Below the pieces are notes generated by a model. The model saw only the letters and a program-made list of their open reading frames with translations. It ran no database searches and was not told the DNA's origin. Source: Pseudomonadota bacterium (lineage in GTDB: Bacteria > Pseudomonadota > Gammaproteobacteria > Burkholderiales > Burkholderiaceae_D). From it: a stretch of 13,225 bases of DNA. Positions 6,469-13,225 of the stretch are shown in pieces (within the stretch, counting starts at the first letter, position 1; each line of letters starts with the position of its first letter). The stretch lies in NCBI GenBank assembly GCA_023416415.1, contig JAEZHR010000249.1, forward strand, positions 1 through 13,225, read 5' to 3'. Made by a program: the position numbers and the translations under genes.

Positions 6469-8000
6469 CGGCCGCAGTGGACATGATCGCCGACCTCGTC
6501 GCCTGGCTGCGCACGGTAGCCCCCGGTGCGCGGTTGATTGCCGATTCGCGCAACGTGAGCCGTGGTGACGTATTCGTTGCCTTCCCTGGCGATGCGACCG
6601 ATGGACGCATGCACATCGCTGACGCCGTTGCGCGCGGTGCGGCAGCCGTTCTGGCCGAGGCCCGGGGTCTGGACTGGAAAGCCGAATGGCGCGTTGCGCA
6701 CCGCGAAGTGGAGGATCTGAAGCAGCATGCCGGGAAGATCGCAAGCCTGTATCTGGGACAACCTGACAGCGCGATGTTCAGCGTCGCCGTGACCGGCACC
6801 AATGGCAAGACTTCCTGTTCGCAGTGGCTGGGGTGTGCGCTCTCCATCCTGGGGACGCCCACGGCCGTCATCGGCACGCTCGGAACCGGCCTCTTTCGCA
6901 ATGGTCGCCATGCTGGACTGAATGCGACGGGTTTCACCACGCCGGACGCAATCACCCTGCAGCACGAGCTGGCACGCCTGCGCGATGCCGGTGCCGGCGC
7001 AGTTGCCATTGAAGCGTCTTCCATCGGCCTGCACCAAGGGCGCATGAACGGCATGCACGTCGATGTGGCGGTGTTCACCAACTTTACGCGCGACCACCTC
7101 GATTACCACGGCGACATGGCCGCCTACGAGGCGGCCAAGCGCATCCTGTTCGATTGGCCGGGCCTGGCGCACGCCGTGCTCAATCTCGATGACGACATGG
7201 GTGTGCGCACGGTGGAACATCTCCGGCGCCACGCCCGCGCCGTGCAGCTGATCGGCTACACCACGACCGGCCGCACCGCGGAAGGCGTTGCCGTCCTCAG
7301 CGCATCGGATCTGCGTGCCACCCATGGCGGGACAAGCTTCCGTCTCGATTCGCCCTTCGGCGTCGCCACCATCAGGACACAGCTGGTCGGGCGCTTCAAC
7401 GTCAGCAACGTGCTTGCGGTCATCGGCGTGCTGCAGGCGCGTGGGATTGCATTCAAGGCAGCGCTTGGCGCGGTGGAGGCGCTCACCCCTGCGCCCGGCC
7501 GCATGGAACAGATGGGCGGACAGGATGCGCCACTGGTCGTCATCGACTACGCGCACACGCCGGATGCGCTGGAGCAGGCCCTGAAGGCATTGCGTCCGGT
7601 AGCCGAGCAGCGCGGCGGGAAGCTGCGCTGCGTGTTCGGCTGCGGCGGGGATCGCGATCCGGGCAAGCGCCCGCAGATGGGAGCAGTGGCACAGTGGGCC
7701 GACGTCATCGTCGTCACCAGCGACAACCCGCGCAGCGAAGACCCGCAGGCCATCATCGACCAGATCGTGGTCGGCATTGCACCGGAGCGCACGGCGAACG
7801 GCACGCTGCAGGTGATCGAAGACCGTGCACAGGCGATCCTGTCGGCGATCCGCCATGCTGGAAGGAACGACGTAGTACTCGTGGCCGGCAAGGGCCATGA
7901 GTCCTACCAGGAAATCAAGGGCAAGAAGATGCCCTTCCTGGATGCGGACCATGCTGCGCTTGCGCTGGCCGCCCGGGTCACGATGAAGGGAATGAACTGA
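6465..8000 (+). CDS. murE: UDP-N-acetylmuramoyl-L-alanyl-D-glutamate--2,6-diaminopimelate ligase MurE
   Basis: MurE is the cytoplasmic ligase that adds the third residue to the peptidoglycan stem peptide, with ATP. Its 511 residues show the three Mur-ligase domains: an N-terminal UDP-binding domain, a central ATPase with the P-loop GTNGKT (111-116) and HLDYHGDMAAYEAAK ending in K225 (the position that is carbamylated in the family), and a C-terminal domain. The sequence DNPRSEDP at 420-427 is the signature for meso-diaminopimelate, in contrast to lysine-type enzymes, so this is a Gram-negative-type cell wall. The start overlaps the ftsI stop (ATGA), with AGGAGA four bases before it. The stop shares one base with the murF start. 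Confidence 0.98.
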   Translation: MTAAVDMIADLVAWLRTVAPGARLIADSRNVSRGDVFVAFPGDATDGRMHIADAVARGAAAVLAEARGLDWKAEWRVAHREVEDLKQHAGKIASLYLGQPDSAMFSVAVTGTNGKTSCSQWLGCALSILGTPTAVIGTLGTGLFRNGRHAGLNATGFTTPDAITLQHELARLRDAGAGAVAIEASSIGLHQGRMNGMHVDVAVFTNFTRDHLDYHGDMAAYEAAKRILFDWPGLAHAVLNLDDDMGVRTVEHLRRHARAVQLIGYTTTGRTAEGVAVLSASDLRATHGGTSFRLDSPFGVATIRTQLVGRFNVSNVLAVIGVLQARGIAFKAALGAVEALTPAPGRMEQMGGQDAPLVVIDYAHTPDALEQALKALRPVAEQRGGKLRCVFGCGGDRDPGKRPQMGAVAQWADVIVVTSDNPRSEDPQAIIDQIVVGIAPERTANGTLQVIEDRAQAILSAIRHAGRNDVVLVAGKGHESYQEIKGKKMPFLDADHAALALAARVTMKGMN

Positions 8001-9379
8001 TGAAAGCCGCACTGCATGAAGTGCAGGCCTGGATCGCGCAGGCGAGGGTGACCGCGGACGCGGCATTCGACGGCGTGTCTACCGATAGCCGGAGCGTCGC
8101 AGCCGGCAACCTGTTCGTCGCCTTGCGTGGAGAACGCTTCGACGCGCACGACTATCTTGACGACGTCGCGGCCAAAGGCGCTGCGGCGGTGCTTGCAGAG
8201 CGCCTGCCGGAGGGATTTGCGCTACCGGCGCTGCTGGTGCCGGATACGCGCGTCGCTCTTGGCCAACTTGCCGCCGGCTGGCGGCGCCAGTTCGTGGTGC
8301 CCGTGATCGGCGTGACCGGCTCCAATGGCAAGACGACGGTCAAGGAAATGATCGCGTCAATTCTCGTCGCGGCTTGCGGTGCGGACGCGGTTGTGGCCAC
8401 GCGCGGCAACCTGAACAACGACATCGGCGTGCCGCTGACGGTGTTCCGCCTCGACGCCGCCTGCAGGGCCGCAGTGATCGAGCTTGGCATGAACCACCCG
8501 GGCGAGATCGCCCACCTCACCACCATCGCGCAACCGACCGTGGCACTGGTGAACAACGCCCAGCGCGAACACCAGGAATTCATGGCCAGCGTGGAAGCGG
8601 TGGCACGCGAGAACGGTTCGGTCCTGGCTGGATTGCCGGCCGACGGCGTGGCCGTGTTCCCGGGCGACGATCCCTATACCGATCTGTGGCGTGGCATCGC
8701 CGGCCAAAGGAAGGTCATCACTTTCGGTCTGGATGGGACTTGCGACGTGACGGCTGGCTTCACGGCCAGTGCGTTCGGCAGTGATCTGTCATTGCGCGCG
8801 CAGGGTCGCGAAGCGTCAGTGCGTCTGTCTGCCGCCGGCGTGCACAACGTGCGCAACGCCCTCGCGGCTGCCGCATGCGCTCTTGCCGCCGGCATCGGGC
8901 TCGACGCCATCGTGCATGGCCTGGAAGCCTTTGCGCCGGTGGCCGGCCGCCTGCAGCGCAAGCATGCAGCCAATGGCGCACTCGTCATCGACGATACCTA
9001 CAACGCCAACCCGGATTCGGTGCGCGCCGCCATCGACGTGCTTGCGCAGTTTCCGGCGCCGCGACTGCTGGTGCTGGGCGACATGGGCGAGGTCGGTGAC
9101 GAGGGCCCGCGCTTCCACGCGGAGATCGGCGCCTATGCCGCCGAGCGTGGCATCGAGCATGTGCTGGTGCACGGCGAATTGATGCAGCACGCCGCTGCGG
9201 CCTGCGGCACAGGCGCGACACACTTTGCCGACATCGATTCACTCAAGCGCAACGCGGAAGCCCTCTGCACGGCCGGTACCACGGTGCTGGTCAAGGGCTC
9301 GCGCTTCATGCGGATGGAGCGGGTGGTCAACCATCTGGTCGATCCGCCGGCCGCCATCAACAAGACGGAATCACACTGA
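8000..9379 (+). CDS. murF: UDP-N-acetylmuramoyl-tripeptide--D-alanyl-D-alanine ligase MurF
   Basis: MurF completes the cytoplasmic precursor by adding D-Ala-D-Ala to UDP-MurNAc-tripeptide, using ATP. The 459-residue product contains the P-loop GSNGKTT (107-113), RGNLNNDIGVP (135-145), ELGMNHPGEI (161-170), NNAQREHQEF (185-194), DDTYNANPDS (331-340), LGDMGEVG (359-366) and KGSRFMRME (432-440), all typical of the family. The start codon shares its A with the murE stop (TGATG). AAGGGA at 7986-7991 with 8-nt spacing gives a good ribosome site inside the end of murE. The stop is one base before the mraY start, so the genes are certainly cotranscribed. Confidence 0.98.
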   Translation: MKAALHEVQAWIAQARVTADAAFDGVSTDSRSVAAGNLFVALRGERFDAHDYLDDVAAKGAAAVLAERLPEGFALPALLVPDTRVALGQLAAGWRRQFVVPVIGVTGSNGKTTVKEMIASILVAACGADAVVATRGNLNNDIGVPLTVFRLDAACRAAVIELGMNHPGEIAHLTTIAQPTVALVNNAQREHQEFMASVEAVARENGSVLAGLPADGVAVFPGDDPYTDLWRGIAGQRKVITFGLDGTCDVTAGFTASAFGSDLSLRAQGREASVRLSAAGVHNVRNALAAAACALAAGIGLDAIVHGLEAFAPVAGRLQRKHAANGALVIDDTYNANPDSVRAAIDVLAQFPAPRLLVLGDMGEVGDEGPRFHAEIGAYAAERGIEHVLVHGELMQHAAAACGTGATHFADIDSLKRNAEALCTAGTTVLVKGSRFMRMERVVNHLVDPPAAINKTESH

Positions 9380-9380
9380 C

Positions 9381-10550
9381 ATGCTGCTTTGGCTCGCACA
9401 ATATTTTCAGGAAGAGATCGGACCGCTGCGCGTGTTCAGTTTCATCACCTTTCGTGCGGTGTTCGCCACACTTACCGCGCTCTTGATCGGGCTGGTCGCA
9501 GGACCGGCCGTGATCCGCATGCTGACCCGGCTGAAGGTCGGTCAGGCTGTGCGCAGCTACGGTCCGCAGACCCATCTGGTCAAGACCGGCACGCCGACCA
9601 TGGGCGGCGCGCTGGTGCTGCTGTCGATCGGCATCTCCACCGTGCTGTGGTCGGACTGGACCAATCGCTTCGTCTGGGTGGTCATGCTGGTCACCCTGGG
9701 CTACGGCGCCATCGGATGGATCGACGACTATCGCAAGGTGGTTTACAAGGACCCGGAAGGCATGCCTTCGCGCCAGAAATTTTTCTGGCAGTCGCTGATC
9801 GGCATTATCGCCGCGGTCTATCTTGCCTTCTCGGTATCGGCTCCGAACAATACCGAGGTCTGGGACCTGTTCATCGCCTGGGTTCAATCCGGGTTCAACA
9901 TGGGACTCCCGCCCAAGGCCGACCTGATCGTTCCCTTCTTCAAGACCATCAGCTACCCGCTCGGCGTGTGGGGCTTCATCGCGCTGACGTATTTCGTCAT
10001 CGTCGGCACCAGCAATGCAGTCAATCTGACCGATGGCCTGGATGGCCTGGCCATCATGCCCACCGTGATGGTCGGCTCGGCACTGGGCCTGATCGCCTAC
10101 CTGACCGGCAGCGCGGTCTATTCCAAGTATCTGTTCATCCCCTACATCCCCGGCGCCGGCGAGTTGCTGATCTTCTGCGGCGCGATGGCCGGGGCAGGGT
10201 TGGCCTTCCTGTGGTTCAACGCCTATCCGGCACAGGTCTTCATGGGTGACGTTGGTGCGCTGGCGCTGGGTGGCGCGCTCGGGACCATTGCCGTCATCGT
10301 GCGTCAGGAGATCGTGCTGTTCATCATGGGCGGCATCTTCGTGGTCGAGACATTGTCGGTGATGCTTCAGGTGAGCTGGTTCAAGTACACGAAGAAGCGC
10401 TACGGCGTGGGGCGGCGCATCCTGCTGATGGCGCCGCTGCATCACCACTATGAACAGAAGGGTTGGGCGGAAACCAAGGTCGTGATCCGCTTCTGGATCA
10501 TCACCATGATGCTGGTGCTGTTCGGTCTGTCGACATTGAAGCTGAGATAA
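9381..10550 (+). CDS. mraY: Phospho-N-acetylmuramoyl-pentapeptide-transferase MraY
   Basis: MraY transfers phospho-MurNAc-pentapeptide from UDP to undecaprenyl phosphate and so makes lipid I at the inner membrane. The ATG at 9381, one base after murF, gives 389 residues that begin MLLWLAQYFQEEIGPLRVF, a usual MraY start. The open frame also extends upstream to 9225 inside murF, but that part is not MraY-like. Catalytic landmarks are DDYRKV (115-120), NLTDGLDGLA (215-224), the MGDVGALALGG loop with D290, and APLHHHYEQKGW with the HHH at 354-356. About ten hydrophobic helices are visible. The insert around 150-195 (PNNTEVWDLF to KADLIVPFFK) lengthens it beyond the 360 residues of E. coli, as I recall for betaproteobacteria. 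Its ribosome site is weak (GGAA, ten bases upstream). Confidence 0.98.
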   Translation: MLLWLAQYFQEEIGPLRVFSFITFRAVFATLTALLIGLVAGPAVIRMLTRLKVGQAVRSYGPQTHLVKTGTPTMGGALVLLSIGISTVLWSDWTNRFVWVVMLVTLGYGAIGWIDDYRKVVYKDPEGMPSRQKFFWQSLIGIIAAVYLAFSVSAPNNTEVWDLFIAWVQSGFNMGLPPKADLIVPFFKTISYPLGVWGFIALTYFVIVGTSNAVNLTDGLDGLAIMPTVMVGSALGLIAYLTGSAVYSKYLFIPYIPGAGELLIFCGAMAGAGLAFLWFNAYPAQVFMGDVGALALGGALGTIAVIVRQEIVLFIMGGIFVVETLSVMLQVSWFKYTKKRYGVGRRILLMAPLHHHYEQKGWAETKVVIRFWIITMMLVLFGLSTLKLR

Positions 10551-10621
10551 GCGCTGCAGCAAGCGAATGAATCGCTGCGGGCACGACAGCAGCGGTGAAC
10601 AGGGTGGTATCGGATATCGAG
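10551..10621 (+). other. Short gap between mraY and murD
   Basis: This 71-bp stretch is the only real gap inside the dcw operon in this window. It contains a small dyad AGCGA-atgaa-TCGCT and an in-frame GTG at 10595 that would add nine residues to MurD. No promoter or T-rich terminator is visible, so read-through from mraY is expected. Confidence 0.5.
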
Positions 10622-12121
10622 ATGAATTACGAGGGCAAACAGGCACTGGTGCTCGGACTCGGCGAGTCGGGCTTGGCGATGGCTCGCTGGCTGGCGCGCT
10701 GCGGCGCACGCGTGCGCGTAGCCGACACGCGCATGGAGCCGTCGCGCCTGCCGGAGCTGCGCGAAGCCTTGCCGACATCGGAGTTCGCCGGAGGCGCTTT
10801 CGGCGCATCGCTGCTCGACGGCGTCGACTTCGTGGCGCTCAGTCCGGGCCTGGGACCGACGCGCGAGCTGGCGGACATCGTGCCGGCCGCGCAGGAGCGC
10901 GGCATCCCGCTGTGGAGCGAGATCGAACTGTTCTCGCAGGCTCTGGACGTATTGCGCGAAACGCAAGGGTATGCCCCGAAGGTGATCGCCATTACAGGCA
11001 CCAACGGCAAGACCACGGTCACCAGCATGACCGGTTTGCTGTGCCGCCGCGCCGGGCTCTCCACGCGCGTGGCAGGCAATATCAGCCCGGCGGCGCTCGA
11101 CGAGCTGCGCGCCGCAATCGAGAGCGACAGTCTGCCGCAGGCATGGGTGCTGGAGCTGTCGAGTTTCCAGCTGCACTGGACCGACAGCCTGAAGGCCGAC
11201 GTTGCGACGGTATTGAACGTGACGCAGGACCATCTCGACTGGCACGGTGACATGGACGCCTACGCGGCCGACAAGGCGCGCATTTTCGGCGCAGGCACGA
11301 TCCGCGTGCTCAACCGAGACGACGCCCGCGTCATGCAGATGGACGAGCCGCTTGCCACGACGATCAGTTTCGGCCGCAGCGAACCGGAGCAGGCCAATTG
11401 CTTTGGTCTGGTCGACGACAACGGCATGCAATGGCTGGCGGTTGCCGAGTCTTCCGACGAAGGCGATGGCCAGAAGCGTCGCCGCCGCAAGAATGAAAAC
11501 GTCGAGATTCCGGTCATGGTCAAGCACCTGATGCCGGTCGACGCTTTGCAGATCCGTGGTTTGCACAATGCAATGAATGCGCTGGCCGCGCTGGCGCTGT
11601 GCCGAGCGATCGGCCTGCCGCTGGCACCGCTGTTGCACGGCCTGCGCGAGTACAAGGGCGAGCCGCATCGCGTGGAGCTGGTGGCCAACGTGGGCGGGGT
11701 TGAGTATTACGACGACAGCAAGGGAACCAATGTCGGTGCGACGGTCGCGGCGCTGAACGGTCTGGGACCGCTGCAACGCGAGCCGAGCCTCGTGCTGATT
11801 GCCGGTGGCGATGGCAAGGGACAGGACTTCACCCCGCTGGCTGAGCCGGTGGCGCGCCATGTGCGTGCCGTGGTTTTGATCGGGAAGGATGCGCCCGCCG
11901 TGCGCGCTGCCGTCGAGCCGGCCGGCGTGGACCTGCATGATTGCGAGACGCTTGAGCAGGCAGTGCAACAGGCAGCCGAGCTGGCGCGCGCGGGTGATGC
12001 GGTGCTGCTGTCCCCGGCCTGTGCCAGCCTCGACATGTTCCGCAACTATGCACACCGCTCGGAGGTTTTCGTCGAGGCTGTGCGTGAACTGGCCTTGTCT
12101 CGTGGCGAGGTGATCGCGTGA
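10622..12121 (+). CDS. murD: UDP-N-acetylmuramoyl-L-alanine--D-glutamate ligase MurD
   Basis: MurD adds D-glutamate to UDP-MurNAc-L-Ala, the second residue of the stem peptide, in the cytoplasm with ATP. I chose ATG 10622, because MNYEGKQALVLGLGESG is the normal family beginning; GTG 10595 in the same frame would add nine residues. The 499-residue product has the N-terminal GLGESG nucleotide-type fold, SPGLGP (74-79), P-loop GTNGKT (126-131), NVTQDHLDWHGDMDAYAADK ending in K218 (the likely carbamylated lysine), DDSKGTN (364-370) and SPACASLDMF (464-473). It is about 60 residues longer than E. coli MurD. Part of the extra length is an acidic then strongly basic segment at about 275-300, with KRRRRKNE at 285-292. 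The stop overlaps the ftsW start (GTGA). The ribosome site is weak (GGA at 10612-10614). Confidence 0.97.
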   Translation: MNYEGKQALVLGLGESGLAMARWLARCGARVRVADTRMEPSRLPELREALPTSEFAGGAFGASLLDGVDFVALSPGLGPTRELADIVPAAQERGIPLWSEIELFSQALDVLRETQGYAPKVIAITGTNGKTTVTSMTGLLCRRAGLSTRVAGNISPAALDELRAAIESDSLPQAWVLELSSFQLHWTDSLKADVATVLNVTQDHLDWHGDMDAYAADKARIFGAGTIRVLNRDDARVMQMDEPLATTISFGRSEPEQANCFGLVDDNGMQWLAVAESSDEGDGQKRRRRKNENVEIPVMVKHLMPVDALQIRGLHNAMNALAALALCRAIGLPLAPLLHGLREYKGEPHRVELVANVGGVEYYDDSKGTNVGATVAALNGLGPLQREPSLVLIAGGDGKGQDFTPLAEPVARHVRAVVLIGKDAPAVRAAVEPAGVDLHDCETLEQAVQQAAELARAGDAVLLSPACASLDMFRNYAHRSEVFVEAVRELALSRGEVIA

Positions 12122-13225
12122 AGCTGCCCTTCCAGCTCGCTCTCCCGTCGTTCGCGTCGTCGCCCCCGCTCGGGACGGTACCGCGTGCCGGACAGCGCTC
12201 GAAGATGATGGAGTATGACCTGCCGCTGCTGTGGGTCGTGCTGCTGCTCCTGATGTTCGGGATGGTGATGGTGTACTCCGCCTCGGTCGCGCTGCCGGAT
12301 TCGCCGAAGTACGCGAATTACAGCAACACGCACTTCCTGATGCGTCAGGCGATCTTCGTCAGCATGGGACTGATTGCGGGTGCCATCGTGTTTCGGGTGC
12401 CGATCGATACCTGGCAGAAGCTCGCCCCGTGGCTGTTCGTGATCACCATCGTGCTGCTGATAGCGGTGCTGATTCCCGGCATCGGCAAGGGCGTCAACGG
12501 CGCACGGCGCTGGATCTCGCTGAAGTACTTCAACATTCAGCCGTCCGAACTGATGAAGTTGTTTGTCGTCCTGTATGCGGCGGACTACACGGTGCGCAAG
12601 CAGGAATACATGCACCGCCTGACCAAGGGCTTCCTGCCGATGGCGGCGGCGATCACGCTGATTGGCGCGCTGCTGCTGCTCGAGCCCGACCTCGGGGCAT
12701 TCGGCGTCATCGTGTGTATCGCCATGGGGATTCTGTTCCTGGGCGGTATCAACCTGATCTGGTTCGGCGGCATCGGCGCGACCCTGGTGGGGGTATTCAC
12801 TACCGTGATCCTGCTCTCGCCATGGCGGCGCGAGCGCATCTTCGCCTATCTCGATCCCTGGACCGAGGAAAACGCGCTCGGCAAGGCTTACCAGCTTTCG
12901 CATTCGCTGATCGCCTTTGGCCGCGGTGAGCTGTTCGGTGTGGGTCTGGGCGGCAGCGTCGAGAAACTGCACTACCTGCCGGAAGCGCACACCGACTTCC
13001 TGCTTGCCGTGATCGGCGAGGAGCTGGGCTTCGTCGGCGTGATCGTCGTGGTCGCGCTGTTCTACTGGATCATCAAGCGCGCCTTCGACATCGGCCGCCA
13101 GGCCATCGCGCTCGACCTGACCTTTGCCGGGCTTGCGGCCAAGGGCATCGGCATCTGGATCGGCGTGCAGGCCTTCATCAACATGGGCGTGAACCTCGGC
13201 CTGCTGCCGACCAAGGGCCTTACGT
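12118..13225 (+). CDS. ftsW: Septal peptidoglycan glycosyltransferase FtsW (3' end outside window)
   Basis: FtsW is the SEDS-family glycosyltransferase that polymerises lipid II at the septum together with FtsI. The frame is open to the right edge and gives 369 residues. It lacks only the C-terminal part that follows GLLPTKGLT. GTG 12118 overlaps the murD stop and has GAGGTGA at 12107-12113 with 4-nt spacing. ATG 12205 would remove a polar 29-residue tail but has no ribosome site. From MMEYDLPLLW onward several transmembrane helices follow, with VMVYSAS in the first, GVNGARRWI (NGARRW at 127-132), IQPSELMK, LLLEPDLGAF, RRERIFAYLDPW, and YLPEAHTDFLLAVIGEELGF. D293 in HTDF corresponds to the catalytic Asp of SEDS proteins (D297 in E. 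coli FtsW). In this operon type murG, murC and further fts genes normally come next. Confidence 0.96.
   Translation, partial: MKLPFQLALPSFASSPPLGTVPRAGQRSKMMEYDLPLLWVVLLLLMFGMVMVYSASVALPDSPKYANYSNTHFLMRQAIFVSMGLIAGAIVFRVPIDTWQKLAPWLFVITIVLLIAVLIPGIGKGVNGARRWISLKYFNIQPSELMKLFVVLYAADYTVRKQEYMHRLTKGFLPMAAAITLIGALLLLEPDLGAFGVIVCIAMGILFLGGINLIWFGGIGATLVGVFTTVILLSPWRRERIFAYLDPWTEENALGKAYQLSHSLIAFGRGELFGVGLGGSVEKLHYLPEAHTDFLLAVIGEELGFVGVIVVVALFYWIIKRAFDIGRQAIALDLTFAGLAAKGIGIWIGVQAFINMGVNLGLLPTKGLT

Noticed and set aside
9225..9380. Upstream extension of mraY to 9225
   Set aside because: The extension overlaps murF in another frame, is Arg/Ser-rich and not hydrophobic. ATG 9381 gives the family's normal start and length.
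12231..12929. Open frame of 232 codons inside the right-hand end
   Set aside because: It is an out-of-frame reading of ftsW. The ftsW frame itself has SEDS motifs and continuous hydrophobic helices.

Overview
The window is high-GC bacterial chromosome, read almost entirely from the + strand. It carries the first two thirds of a division and cell wall (dcw) cluster, with a two-gene flavoprotein operon just upstream. The gene order is mraZ-rsmH-ftsL-ftsI-murE-murF-mraY-murD-ftsW, the standard proteobacterial order. A 389-residue MraY with a long periplasmic/cytoplasmic insert, a 499-residue MurD with a Lys/Arg-rich insert and a meso-DAP type MurE point to a Gram-negative betaproteobacterium. 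Burkholderiales is likely, perhaps an Oxalobacteraceae-like lineage. This assignment is from remembered family character, not from a search.

Layout. Positions 1-2319 hold the 3' part of an ApbE-type FAD:protein FMN transferase whose 5' end lies outside the window. It overlaps by four bases a membrane-anchored, CysJ-like flavodoxin/ferredoxin-NADP reductase fusion. Positions 2320-3042 are a leader of about 720 bp with no convincing gene. It contains several inverted repeats and, near its end, a good sigma70-type promoter whose -10 runs into four 10-bp-spaced MraZ-box-like repeats. From 3043 to the right edge the dcw genes are packed with overlaps or gaps of a few bases. The one exception is about 71 bp before murD. 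The last gene, ftsW, runs off the window.

How they work together. MraZ is the likely autorepressor of the operon. RsmH would methylate 16S rRNA C1402. MurE, MurF and MurD build UDP-MurNAc-pentapeptide in the cytoplasm, and MraY loads it onto undecaprenyl phosphate to give lipid I. FtsW (glycosyltransferase) and FtsI (transpeptidase), with the FtsL scaffold, use the final lipid II at the septum.

The main anomaly is in rsmH. The reading frame is broken by one missing base near 3978-3981, and both halves are otherwise well conserved. The break lies in a stretch with lower GC and unusual codons compared with the rest of the operon. I see no tRNA, rRNA, CRISPR array, insertion sequence or phage gene, and nothing that I would call a new system. 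The notable items are the rsmH lesion, the clear MraZ operator array, and the structured leader.
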